From JALZVT01 sp039029135 (GTDB taxonomy: Bacteria; Pseudomonadota; Gammaproteobacteria; Pseudomonadales; Azotimanducaceae): DNA of 43,254 nucleotides. Shown piece after piece: positions 17,601 through 24,328 of this stretch (positions are counted from its first letter, which is position 1; the number at the start of each line of letters is the position of its first letter). The stretch lies in NCBI GenBank assembly GCA_039029135.1, contig JBCCGT010000035.1, forward strand, positions 1 to 43,254. Reading direction: 5' to 3'. The translations under genes were made by a program, and so were the position numbers. Below the pieces are notes generated by a model. The model searched no databases, was not told the DNA's origin, and saw nothing but the letters and a program-made list of their open reading frames with translations.

Positions 17601-17898
17601 CTGGCATCACGTACAGCTCTACCCCGTCGTCGTAGGTCGCCATGAATGCCACCATCGCGCCGTCGGGGGACAGTTCGGGATGCGACTCGAGCTCTTCATG
17701 GGTGGTCAGTCGCCGCGCGGCACCGCCGGCCAGCGGGGCGATCCACAGATCCCCTTCGGCCATAAAGACCAGCGTCTGCCCGGCGAGCGTCGGCTGCTGG
17801 TAGTACCCCTCGGCGGCCGCAGTGGATAGCGACAGCCAGAAGCAGCAAAGGGCGAACAGCGCACCCAGGAGGCGCGACGAAAAATGGCGTTGGTTCAT
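14611..17898 (-). CDS. Periplasmic tricorn-like protease, S41 family
   Basis: Large exported serine protease homologue of 1095 residues. A Sec signal peptide (about 1-29, ending STAAAEG) predicts a periplasmic location, unlike archaeal cytosolic tricorn. Order: N-terminal beta-propeller repeats (to about 540), an acidic linker near 550-565 (DDDEDEDND), a helical core domain with ELGILHSQV (catalytic His, about 748), a PDZ domain (about 770-850) and the C-terminal S41 catalytic domain with SNFGGNIDSW and SYSDGE (probable nucleophile Ser near 974). The residue before the His is Leu where archaeal tricorn has Ser. The open frame continues upstream through cydB, but the signal peptide fixes the ATG at 17898. 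The role is probably peptide turnover. Confidence 0.87.
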   Translation of the reverse strand: MNQRHFSSRLLGALFALCCFWLSLSTAAAEGYYQQPTLAGQTLVFMAEGDLWIAPLAGGAARRLTTHEELESHPELSPDGAMVAFMATYDDGVELYVMPVAGGAPKRLTYHERVSGVAGWTAQDQILFVSGAVDGLASSTLIKAVDPDTGALETWPLADANQAAEGAQGRRYFTRYGLHRTGDHARRYRGGAMAQLWQFDRRATEAERLLPNTKANLSDPMWLADGGLYFLSDESGYFQLHSQAAGQLTSGDGWHVRHPDADGSTIVYQRGADLYRYDVASGANEKIELALLTDYDDRRLAWVREPEEYVAGVSLAPAGDRVAISARGQIAVAGIHKRRRYAIPMGNHARARQATFGHSGDWVYAIVGVDEAEQIHRFAADGSDRSERLTRAQATRLWRYAVAPDESSLAYSDHLGRLHVTQIGKLRATQIDEMPAGDDVYDLTWSADSRWLAYSKAGTGDTQQLRLYDGDTGRSVTVTSRRFLSYAPRFSKDGDWLYFLSDRHFQASPSSPWGDRNMGPMFDRRTKVYALALTRDAEFPFLAEELREPAAEAALDAKDDDEDEDNDSAEPVEIDLDSLAQRLYEVPVEPGNYRALAVGEDFLYLLDQPLQAEHAQLKSVGIDARAKLETFAASALHVETSADGTQLMYRTDTETSVVPAAAKAPDDADERARLAVNVSGWALPVDREDEWLQMFDDAWRMHRDFSFDKGMRGLDWVAVRDKYRPLVARVTHRDELSDLLGEMAGELGILHSQVRGGDFDEDEQQPSAGALGGTYEPTRGGLKITRIYQGDPDLPEERVPLAALHADIRVGDLITAVNRRPVRDRASLALALSNKADQVVELSVKRGRSAQRQVLVKPMSAARLSWVRYRDWEQTKRAAVAQASDNRVGYLHLYAMGGRDIADFAREYFAETQRDAIIFDARSNFGGNIDSWVLNELSRKAWAFWTSSTSNKAYGSVNMQRAFRGPLVMLIDARSYSDGETVAAGFKALGLGQLIGERTAGAGIWLTGRNRLTDRGVVRIAEFAQFNMAGDWLVEGEGVTPDIEVINLPHETFEGRDRQLEQAVDHLTKKLLEESVAPLEAKPIPSVDEGAAAPF

Positions 17899-17966
17899 TC
17901 CCTGATCCTGACAGTACACAAGTGGATCGCGCAGTCGCTGTCGAAAACGCGGCGCCTGCGGATCGC

Positions 17967-18968
17967 TCAATAGTACTTCAGCTCTCGCGCCTTGCCCCAG
18001 AAAACGCGGTAGGACATGACCGTATAGATGATGATGGCCGGCAGCGCGATGACCACACCGACCAGCACGAAGCGCAGGGATTCCAGCGCCGTCGTGCCCT
18101 GCCAGATAGTGATCTGCTGAGGAACGATGTAGGGATAAAAGCTGTAGGCCAGGCCGATAAAGCTCAGCGTAAAAAGCGCAGCCGCGCCTGCGAACGGAAT
18201 CCAGTGCGCGGGGTCCGCCCCGGCCAGCCGCAGGCCCAGATCGCGATGCACCCACCAGGCGGTCGCGAGCGACAGCATCGGGATCGGCGCCAGAATCAGC
18301 GACGCCGGCCAGTTGAACCAACGCTCGAACACCATGCTGCTGACGAGCGGATTGACGATGCTGACGACGGCGACGCCCAGCATCATCAGCCGCAGCGCCC
18401 GGCGACACAGATCGGCAGCGTGACGCTGCAGCTCGCCCTCGCACTTCAGCACCAGCCAGGCGGCGCCGATGAACGCATAGGCGCTGGTCACGCAGACCGC
18501 GCTCAACAGCGAAAAGGCCAGCGCGCCAAAGCTGCGCTCGAAGCCCATGATGTACTGGCCCAGCATGTAGCCCTGCGACAGCGTCGCGAGCAGGCTGCCG
18601 AGAAAAAACAGAGCGTTCCAGCGCCGCACGTGATCGCTGTGCACTTTGGCGCGTAAGTCGAAGGCAACGCCGCGCAGGATCAGGCCGATCAGTAGAACGC
18701 CGACGGCAAGATACATCTCGCCCAGCACCAGCGAGTGTGCGGCGGGAAAGGCGATCAGCAGCAGCCCGACGGCGAGCACCAGCCAGGTCTCGTTGGCGTC
18801 CCAGAAGGGACCGATCGACGCCAGCAGCGTATCCGTATTGTCTTCGCCACACAGCGGCACCAGCAGGCCGACGCCGAGATCGAAGCCGTCCAGCAGCGCG
18901 TAGACGTAAATCGCCAGCGCCATCAGCGCCGCGAATACGAAGGGCAGCCAGAACGCCTCGTCCCACAT
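17967..18968 (-). CDS. cydB: Cytochrome bd oxidase subunit II (CydB/CioB)
   Basis: Second membrane subunit of the quinol-oxidising bd-type terminal oxidase. 333 residues with about eight transmembrane segments. The N-terminus MWDEAFWLPFVFAALMALA and the YALLDGFDLGVG, FWDANETWLVLAVG and SQGYMLGQYIMGF segments are diagnostic. The start ATG at 18968 shares one base with the cydA stop (TGATG). No CydX-like small subunit is found in the 68 bases after it. Confidence 0.94.
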   Translation of the reverse strand: MWDEAFWLPFVFAALMALAIYVYALLDGFDLGVGLLVPLCGEDNTDTLLASIGPFWDANETWLVLAVGLLLIAFPAAHSLVLGEMYLAVGVLLIGLILRGVAFDLRAKVHSDHVRRWNALFFLGSLLATLSQGYMLGQYIMGFERSFGALAFSLLSAVCVTSAYAFIGAAWLVLKCEGELQRHAADLCRRALRLMMLGVAVVSIVNPLVSSMVFERWFNWPASLILAPIPMLSLATAWWVHRDLGLRLAGADPAHWIPFAGAAALFTLSFIGLAYSFYPYIVPQQITIWQGTTALESLRFVLVGVVIALPAIIIYTVMSYRVFWGKARELKYY

Positions 18969-20314
18969 CAGACCAACGCTCCCATAGGGGCGGCACCGGG
19001 CGCCACCGGATAGAGCTCTTTCTCCAGCCGCGCAGATTTGCCCGCGAGATAGAACAGGGTCTTGACGTAGGCGACCAGCAGAAAGCCGTACACGCCGAGA
19101 TAGACCACGAGCGTCGTCAACACGTTGCCCGCGGGCTGGCTGGTCACGGCATCGGCCGTGCGCAGCAGGCCGTCGACCAGCCACGGCTGACGGCCGATTT
19201 CGGTAACGTACCAGCCGGAGATCGTCGCGACCCAGCCGGCGAAGGTCATACCGACGAGGGCGCGCAGCACGAGCGTCTGCGCGACCCGGCGCCGCAGCAG
19301 CCACAGCGCGCCCCATGCGACGACCCACATCAAGAGACCGACGCCGACCATGATTCGAAAGGCCCAGAACACGGGTGCGACGGGCGGGTGGTCCTCGAAC
19401 TCGTTCAGCCCGCGTATTCTGCCGTCGACCTCGTGGGTGAGAATCAGGCTCGCGCCCGACGGGATGCCCACGCTGTAGTCGTTGCGGCGTGTGTCCTCGT
19501 TCGGCAACGCGAACAACAGCAGCGGCGCGCCGTCCACCGTGTCCCACACCCCCTCCATGGCCGCGACCTTCTGCGGCTGGTGCTCGAACGTGTTGAGTCC
19601 GTGCAGGTCGCCGACGAACGCTTGCAGCGGTGCGAGCAGAGCGGCAACCAGCAGCGCGGTTTTTAGCGCGCGGCGCGGGGCAGGCTTGGGGTCTTCGTGC
19701 AGTAACCGGTAGGCGGACAGCCCGGCGACGACGAAGGCCGCGGTCAGCGCCGATGCGATCACGACGTGCACGAAGCGATACGGCATCGACGGGTTGAAGA
19801 CGATCTGCCACCAGTCGCGGGCGTAGAACACGCCGTCGCGCAGCTCATAGCCGGCCGGGGTGTGCATCCAGGAGTTCAGCGCGATGATCCAGAACGCAGA
19901 CAGCGTGGTGCCCACCGCAACTACCCAGGTCGCGAGCCAGTGCACCCAGGACGGCACGCGGTTGTTACCGAACAGCATGATGCCGAGAAAGGTGGCCTCC
20001 AGGAAAAAAGCCGTCAGCACCTCATAGCCAAGCAAGGGCCCCGCGATGTTGCCGGCGCGCTCCATGAAGCCCGGCCAGTTGGTCCCGAACTGAAACGACA
20101 TGGTGATGCCGCTGACCACCCCGAGCGCGAATGTCAGCGCAAAGACCTTTACCCAGAACCGATAGCAGCGCTGCCAGACCTTGTTGTCAGAGGCGAGCCA
20201 GCGGCCTCGAAAATACACGAGAAACCAAGCTAAACCTATTGATATTGCTGGAAAAAGTATATGAAAGGTGATGTTCGCCGCGAACTGAATTCGCGACAGC
20301 TCAAGCGTATCCAC
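18968..20314 (-). CDS. cydA: Cytochrome bd oxidase subunit I, short Q-loop (cyanide-insensitive type)
   Basis: Quinol oxidase subunit that reduces O2 to water with ubiquinol under low oxygen or respiratory stress. 448 residues, much shorter than E. coli CydA (about 522), as in the CioA group with a short Q-loop. The heme ligand region FAANITFHILFPAISIG, the GRQPW motif (TEIGRQPWLV) and SRIQFAANIT are visible. The start is GTG at 20314 with GAGAGG upstream. It forms an operon with cydB. Calling it CioA rests on length and Q-loop only. Confidence 0.93.
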   Translation of the reverse strand: MDTLELSRIQFAANITFHILFPAISIGLAWFLVYFRGRWLASDNKVWQRCYRFWVKVFALTFALGVVSGITMSFQFGTNWPGFMERAGNIAGPLLGYEVLTAFFLEATFLGIMLFGNNRVPSWVHWLATWVVAVGTTLSAFWIIALNSWMHTPAGYELRDGVFYARDWWQIVFNPSMPYRFVHVVIASALTAAFVVAGLSAYRLLHEDPKPAPRRALKTALLVAALLAPLQAFVGDLHGLNTFEHQPQKVAAMEGVWDTVDGAPLLLFALPNEDTRRNDYSVGIPSGASLILTHEVDGRIRGLNEFEDHPPVAPVFWAFRIMVGVGLLMWVVAWGALWLLRRRVAQTLVLRALVGMTFAGWVATISGWYVTEIGRQPWLVDGLLRTADAVTSQPAGNVLTTLVVYLGVYGFLLVAYVKTLFYLAGKSARLEKELYPVAPGAAPMGALV

Positions 20315-20542
20315 TGCTCGCCTCTCAAATGAAGTCGACTCACCTGCGCGACGCCCCGCAGGCGTTCAGACTGGCCTCGCACCAGCGCCTCGCGGTCGTC
20401 GTCGGTCTCGCTGCGCCCGCATACGTTGTCCGCGCGGCGCAGTCTCCTGTAGGTCTAGCAGTTTTAGGGCGCCCGACCGGGCATAGGTCTCGTCTTGGGG
20501 CTTAACGCCGAACGGGAGTCTCCAACCACCGCAGGCGCGCGA
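20315..20542. promoter_or_regulatory. Intergenic region upstream of cydA
   Basis: 228 bases separating the HAD phosphatase stop from the cydA start, both on the minus strand. It should hold the cydA promoter. GGGCGCCC (20467-20474) is a palindrome, possibly the end of the HAD transcript. No convincing FNR box or promoter hexamers were recognised. Confidence 0.3.
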
Positions 20543-21358
20543 TCACACCAGGCCGCTAACCGTCCCGGTTCGCAGCAGGTGCTCGACGGCGTGCGCGACG
20601 CCACCCTCATCATGGGGCCGGCTCACGACGCTCGCAGACTTAAGGACCCGGGTCTCCGCTTGGCCCATCGCCACCGATGCGCCGGCGACGCGGAACATCT
20701 CGATGTCGTTCTCCGCGTCGCCAAAGGCGACCGCCTCCTCGGGTGCGATACCCAGATGGCGGCAGGCCTGCGACAGCGCTATGCCCTTGTTTGCGCCCTT
20801 GTTGGTGATGGTCAGGATGATCTTACCGTTGGGTCCAATCGAGTCGTAGACGCTGACGCTATCGGCGTAGCGGGGCGCGAGCTGTTCGCGAATCGTGCGC
20901 ACGACCGCGCTCCCCTGCACCGCGGCAATGCGCGGCAGGGCCGCGTCGGCGCCGGCCAGCCGCGCGGTCCATCTCATCTCGGGTCGCATGACGGATGCCG
21001 GCGGCTCGCCGTCCATCTTGATCAGCACCCGTTCGTCGAAGGTGACCGTCGCGATACAGCGTTCGCGATCACACAGCTCGAACAGTTCGGCGGCGAAGTC
21101 CCGTGGCAGGCGCACGTCGAAGGCATCCTCGCCGCGCGCGGGGTCGAACACCTGCGCGCCCGAACACGCGATGCAGGGATCGGCGACGCCAATCTCGTCG
21201 GCAACCCAGCGCGCCATCTGCCGCCAGCGCGCGGTCGCGATGATGATCGCCATACCGGCGTCGCGGGCGCGCCGCAGTGCGTCGCGGTTCGAATCCGGCA
21301 GGTCCTCACCCACCAGCAACGTGCCGTCGAGATCAAAGGCGAGCGCCTTGATAGTCAT
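20543..21358 (-). CDS. HAD-IIB (Cof-type) sugar-phosphate phosphatase
   Basis: Predicted Mg-dependent cytosolic phosphatase of the Cof subfamily. 271 residues. Catalytic Asp9 and Asp11 are in FDLDGTLL. Motif II is IIIATARW, motif III the Lys in GANKGIAL, and motif IV is AFGDAENDIEMF. The C2B cap lies between motifs II and III. Substrates of this family are usually sugar phosphates or pyridoxal phosphate, and none can be singled out here. It lies upstream of cydAB on the same strand but is separated by 228 bases. Confidence 0.88.
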   Translation of the reverse strand: MTIKALAFDLDGTLLVGEDLPDSNRDALRRARDAGMAIIIATARWRQMARWVADEIGVADPCIACSGAQVFDPARGEDAFDVRLPRDFAAELFELCDRERCIATVTFDERVLIKMDGEPPASVMRPEMRWTARLAGADAALPRIAAVQGSAVVRTIREQLAPRYADSVSVYDSIGPNGKIILTITNKGANKGIALSQACRHLGIAPEEAVAFGDAENDIEMFRVAGASVAMGQAETRVLKSASVVSRPHDEGGVAHAVEHLLRTGTVSGLV

Positions 21359-21459
21359 ATGTCGTGCGCTCCTGCGAATCGCCTGCGAATCAGGTTGGCG
21401 AGTGTACTATGTAGTCGGATGCACCCGGATTCGCGATCGCGCGCCGACTGGTCGCGGCG

Positions 21460-22320
21460 CTAGGCGGCGCGCGGCGTCCCAAGCGTTGGCGTTGGTGCCA
21501 GCGTCGGCGTCTCGTCGGCAGCGTCGCCGAGCCCAAGACACTCGCGGTGTTTCGCGTTCATCGCCGCCTGCAGCGTCGCGGTTGCGTCTGCGGTCGCAGT
21601 GCCTGCCGCGAACGCGATCGGCGACAGAAAGTGTGCTGCGGCCGGGCCGCGGCGCACGTGCTTGCTGCCTTTGGGACGCAGCTTCTGCAGGCCTTCGAGA
21701 TAGATCGGCAGGACGGGCACACCCAGCTTCAGCGCGAGCAGCGCAACACCATGCTTGAACTCGCCTAGCTCGTCGCCCTGCGCGCGTGTACCTTCTGGAA
21801 ACAGGAAGATGCTGTGACCGCCGGCCAGCAGTTCTTCGGCATAGGATAGCGCCTGGCGCCCACCGCCGCGCATGATCGGGAAATTGCCGAGCGCCAGAGA
21901 CTGATACCAGGGCTGCAGAACGAGCTTTTTCCGGCCTTTGACGAACCAGCGATCCTGCGCCGAGCCGAAATAGAGGTCGCCGCGAATACGCTCGGGCAGC
22001 GCGGCGTGGATCAACAGCGTATCCAGGTGGCTCGTATGGTTGCCGATGTAGATGCACGGTCCGTCCTGCACCTGGGGCAAGTGCTCCCGGCCCGTCACCG
22101 TAATTTGGCTGAACGCCTCGGTAATCCAGCGCGTGTAGGCGTGGCCGCGCCAGGCCCGCCGCGCGAGCCGGGCATACCAGCGGGTCTGCCAGCGATGCGG
22201 TCCGGCATACTTGCTGGCATCGGTCTCGTACAGCGCCGGCACTTTCCTTGCGCGCCGGCGCACCGCCACGACGTTGGATTCGGCAGCGCGTGCGCGCTTG
22301 ATATCGACAGTGGTATTCAC
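21460..22320 (-). CDS. 1-acyl-glycerol-3-phosphate acyltransferase family protein (PlsC-like)
   Basis: Membrane-associated acyltransferase that moves an acyl group to a glycerol-phosphate type acceptor in phospholipid or storage-lipid synthesis. 286 residues. Motif I is the NHTSHLD box (His95, Asp100), motif III is FPEGTR (174-179), and the RGGGRQAL segment follows the acyl-binding region. A basic N-terminus of about 30 residues and a proline/threonine-rich C-terminal tail are extra to the core. The start is GTG at 22320. It sits downstream of phaC in the same direction, supporting a role in storage lipid along with the WS/DGAT. Confidence 0.85.
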   Translation of the reverse strand: MNTTVDIKRARAAESNVVAVRRRARKVPALYETDASKYAGPHRWQTRWYARLARRAWRGHAYTRWITEAFSQITVTGREHLPQVQDGPCIYIGNHTSHLDTLLIHAALPERIRGDLYFGSAQDRWFVKGRKKLVLQPWYQSLALGNFPIMRGGGRQALSYAEELLAGGHSIFLFPEGTRAQGDELGEFKHGVALLALKLGVPVLPIYLEGLQKLRPKGSKHVRRGPAAAHFLSPIAFAAGTATADATATLQAAMNAKHRECLGLGDAADETPTLAPTPTLGTPRAA

Positions 22321-22339
22321 TTGCGTTTCTCTACAAAGA

Positions 22340-22416
22340 AGCGCGGCGGCTCTCCTGCCGCAGCGCTGGAGCGCGCGGCGCGCGCTCCGGGCTAAGTTAG
22401 GCGGACATTGCCCGCC
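22340..22416. repeat. Cluster of three GC-rich hairpins between plsC and phaC
   Basis: Three hairpins follow each other: AGCGCGGCGGC (22340-22350) with GCCGCAGCGCT (22357-22367, one mismatch), then a nearly perfect palindrome with 10-bp arms (22368-22388), then GGCGG (22400-22404) with CCGCC (22412-22416). They sit in the 157-base gap after phaC and could terminate its transcript or be REP-like. Confidence 0.55.
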
Positions 22417-22477
22417 GCTTGCCTCCCCTCTCTTTGCTTGCTTCGTTGACCTTGCTTCGCTGGCTTCGCGGTGGTCT

Positions 22478-23560
22478 CTAGTACGAGCGCTCGCTCAGCC
22501 AGTCGACCAGCTTGGGCCACATGCGGCGCGCGGCGCGCGGACCCGCAATGAGGCTCACGTGGCCACCCTTCAGGACAACTTCCTCCTTGTCTTCCGAGCC
22601 GATGCGCTCGATCAGCGGTTGGCTCGATTCGAACGGCACGATGTGATCGTGCTGCGCGATCGCGTGCAGACAAGGCACTTTGATGTTGGCGATGTCCGCG
22701 CGCACGCCGCCCGAGACCAGCTCGCCGGTGAACAGCTCGTTGCCCCACATCAGCTTCTTCGTGCAGTCGCGGTAATAGGCGCCCGGCAGCGGCAGCATCT
22801 CATCGCCCCAGCGCTCCATGACCCGATGCGACGCCACATAGTCGTCGCTGTCGTTCATTGCCCACAGCCGCAGCTTGCTCGCGGTGCGCTGGGCCGGGCG
22901 CAGCATGTCGAAAAACCGCGTGATCACGCTCGCCGGAATGACGCCGTAGGTATCGACCATGCGGTCGATATCCATGAAGCGTTCATCCGACCAAACGCGG
23001 GCCAGCTTCATGCCATGCTGGTTGTAGGGGACCGCGAACAGCGCGAGGTTTTTGACCGGTCCGTCCGGGTGAGTTGCGGCATAAATCAGGGACAGCACGC
23101 CACCCTGGCAGTAGCCCGCCAGAGAGACCTCTTCTTCACCCGAGTGCTCCTGCACCTTACGAATGCAGGTGGGTATGAAGTCCTGCGTATAGTCGTCCAG
23201 CGTCAGCCCGCGCTCTTCAGGCAGCGGCGCTGCCCAGTCCATCATGTAGACGTCAAAGCCGGCCTGCACCAGCACGTCCATCATGCTTTGTCCCGGCATC
23301 AGATCGAACAGATAGCCGCGATTGGTCGTGGCCATCACCATCAGCAGCGGGACGCGATACACCTCGTCGGTCTGCGGCAAGAAGTGGTACAGACGCAGCG
23401 TGCCGCGCTCGTACAGCAACTCCTTCGGCGCACTACCCACCTCGGCGGGCGGGGCGGTCTCGAGTTCGAGCGCCTTCAGCGAGCGAGCCGCGTTCGCACC
23501 GTACGCAGCGGCAAGCTGTGCCGGCGAGGGCGACGTCTCATCAAACAGTGGCTCGGCCAT
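22478..23560 (-). CDS. phaC: Class III polyhydroxyalkanoate synthase subunit PhaC
   Basis: Catalytic subunit that polymerises (R)-3-hydroxyacyl-CoA into PHA on the granule surface. 360 residues, the short length of class III/IV enzymes that need a partner subunit. The lipase-like box is GYCQGG with Cys151 as nucleophile; the Asp lies in AQHDHIVPF and the His in GGHVSLIAG. The ATG at 23560 shares one base with the upstream phaE stop, so coupling is expected. A GTG one codon upstream is an alternative start. Confidence 0.93.
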   Translation of the reverse strand: MAEPLFDETSPSPAQLAAAYGANAARSLKALELETAPPAEVGSAPKELLYERGTLRLYHFLPQTDEVYRVPLLMVMATTNRGYLFDLMPGQSMMDVLVQAGFDVYMMDWAAPLPEERGLTLDDYTQDFIPTCIRKVQEHSGEEEVSLAGYCQGGVLSLIYAATHPDGPVKNLALFAVPYNQHGMKLARVWSDERFMDIDRMVDTYGVIPASVITRFFDMLRPAQRTASKLRLWAMNDSDDYVASHRVMERWGDEMLPLPGAYYRDCTKKLMWGNELFTGELVSGGVRADIANIKVPCLHAIAQHDHIVPFESSQPLIERIGSEDKEEVVLKGGHVSLIAGPRAARRMWPKLVDWLSERSY

Positions 23561-24318
23561 CACGCAGCCCCTTTGATCGTTTCGTCCGGGGCACTCGTCG
23601 CGGCCGCGCGTTCGCGGGCTTTGAGCAGCGCCTGTTCTGCAGCACGATCGGCGAGAACTTCGTCGATGCGTTCGATCGTGCTTGCCAGCGCGTCGACGTC
23701 AGTCTGAGTAGTGGCGGACGTCACAGCGGCCTGATCCGCGGCCTTCTCAGCAGCGGCCTTCTCGGCGGCGGCCTTTTCAGCAGCCTTTTTTCTCGCGGCC
23801 GATCTCGCTGCGGCCCCGCGCTTGGCGGCCGCTTTTTCGGCTGCTGCTTTTTCGGCTGCTGCTCGTTCTACCGCCGCCTGCTCGGCCGCGGCTTGTTCCG
23901 CGGCAAGCTGTTCCGCAGCCGCCTCCGCAGCCAGCACGCTCGCCGGACGCTTGGTTCGCGCCGGACGCTGCGTTTTGCGCTTGCCACGGCTCTTCGCCGC
24001 GGGCTGTTCGGCGGCGAGCACATCGAGCTTCTGTTCCAGCCCTTCAACCCGCCTATCGAGCTTGCGCACCATCTCGCTCAGCCGCACAACGTCATCGCGG
24101 CTAGGCAGGTTTGCGTTTGCGAGTTGGCGGCCCAGGAACTCCGAAAAAGCCTGTTGCATCAGGAACTGGCCCTGCTGCATCTGATTCATCCAGGCCGAAA
24201 ACACCTCGGTACCCATCATCTGGTTCGCGCGGGCGTCGTACTGACGCTCCCACCTGGACAGGTTCTCGAGGAATGCGTCCATGCCCCAACTGGCGTTCGG
24301 GTCTTTCGAATCGGTCAC
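23560..24318 (-). CDS. phaE: PHA synthase subunit PhaE-like with alanine/lysine/glutamate-rich tail
   Basis: Partner of class III PhaC. 252 residues, shorter than the roughly 360 of Allochromatium PhaE. The N-terminal part of about 100 residues is PhaE-like, with the conserved NLPSRDDVVRLSEMVRKLD helix leading to a predicted coiled coil. After a basic linker (KSRGKRKTQRPARTKRP), residues of about 128-200 are low-complexity repeats of AAEKAAAEKA type, resembling the histone-H1-like tail of the phasin PhaF. The GTG start has AAGGAG upstream. It lies ten bases after the WS/DGAT stop, in one operon with phaC. It could alternatively be called a phasin. Confidence 0.8.
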   Translation of the reverse strand: MTDSKDPNASWGMDAFLENLSRWERQYDARANQMMGTEVFSAWMNQMQQGQFLMQQAFSEFLGRQLANANLPSRDDVVRLSEMVRKLDRRVEGLEQKLDVLAAEQPAAKSRGKRKTQRPARTKRPASVLAAEAAAEQLAAEQAAAEQAAVERAAAEKAAAEKAAAKRGAAARSAARKKAAEKAAAEKAAAEKAADQAAVTSATTQTDVDALASTIERIDEVLADRAAEQALLKARERAAATSAPDETIKGAA

Positions 24319-24328
24319 TCTGATCTCC

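Noticed and set aside
17899..18996. Upstream extension of the tricorn-like frame to 18996
   Set aside because: It lies over cydB in another frame and is arginine-rich; a clear signal peptide starts at 17898.
18969..19811. Upstream extension of the cydB frame to 19811
   Set aside because: It overlaps cydA out of frame and has arginine-rich low-quality sequence; the CydB N-terminus begins at 18968.
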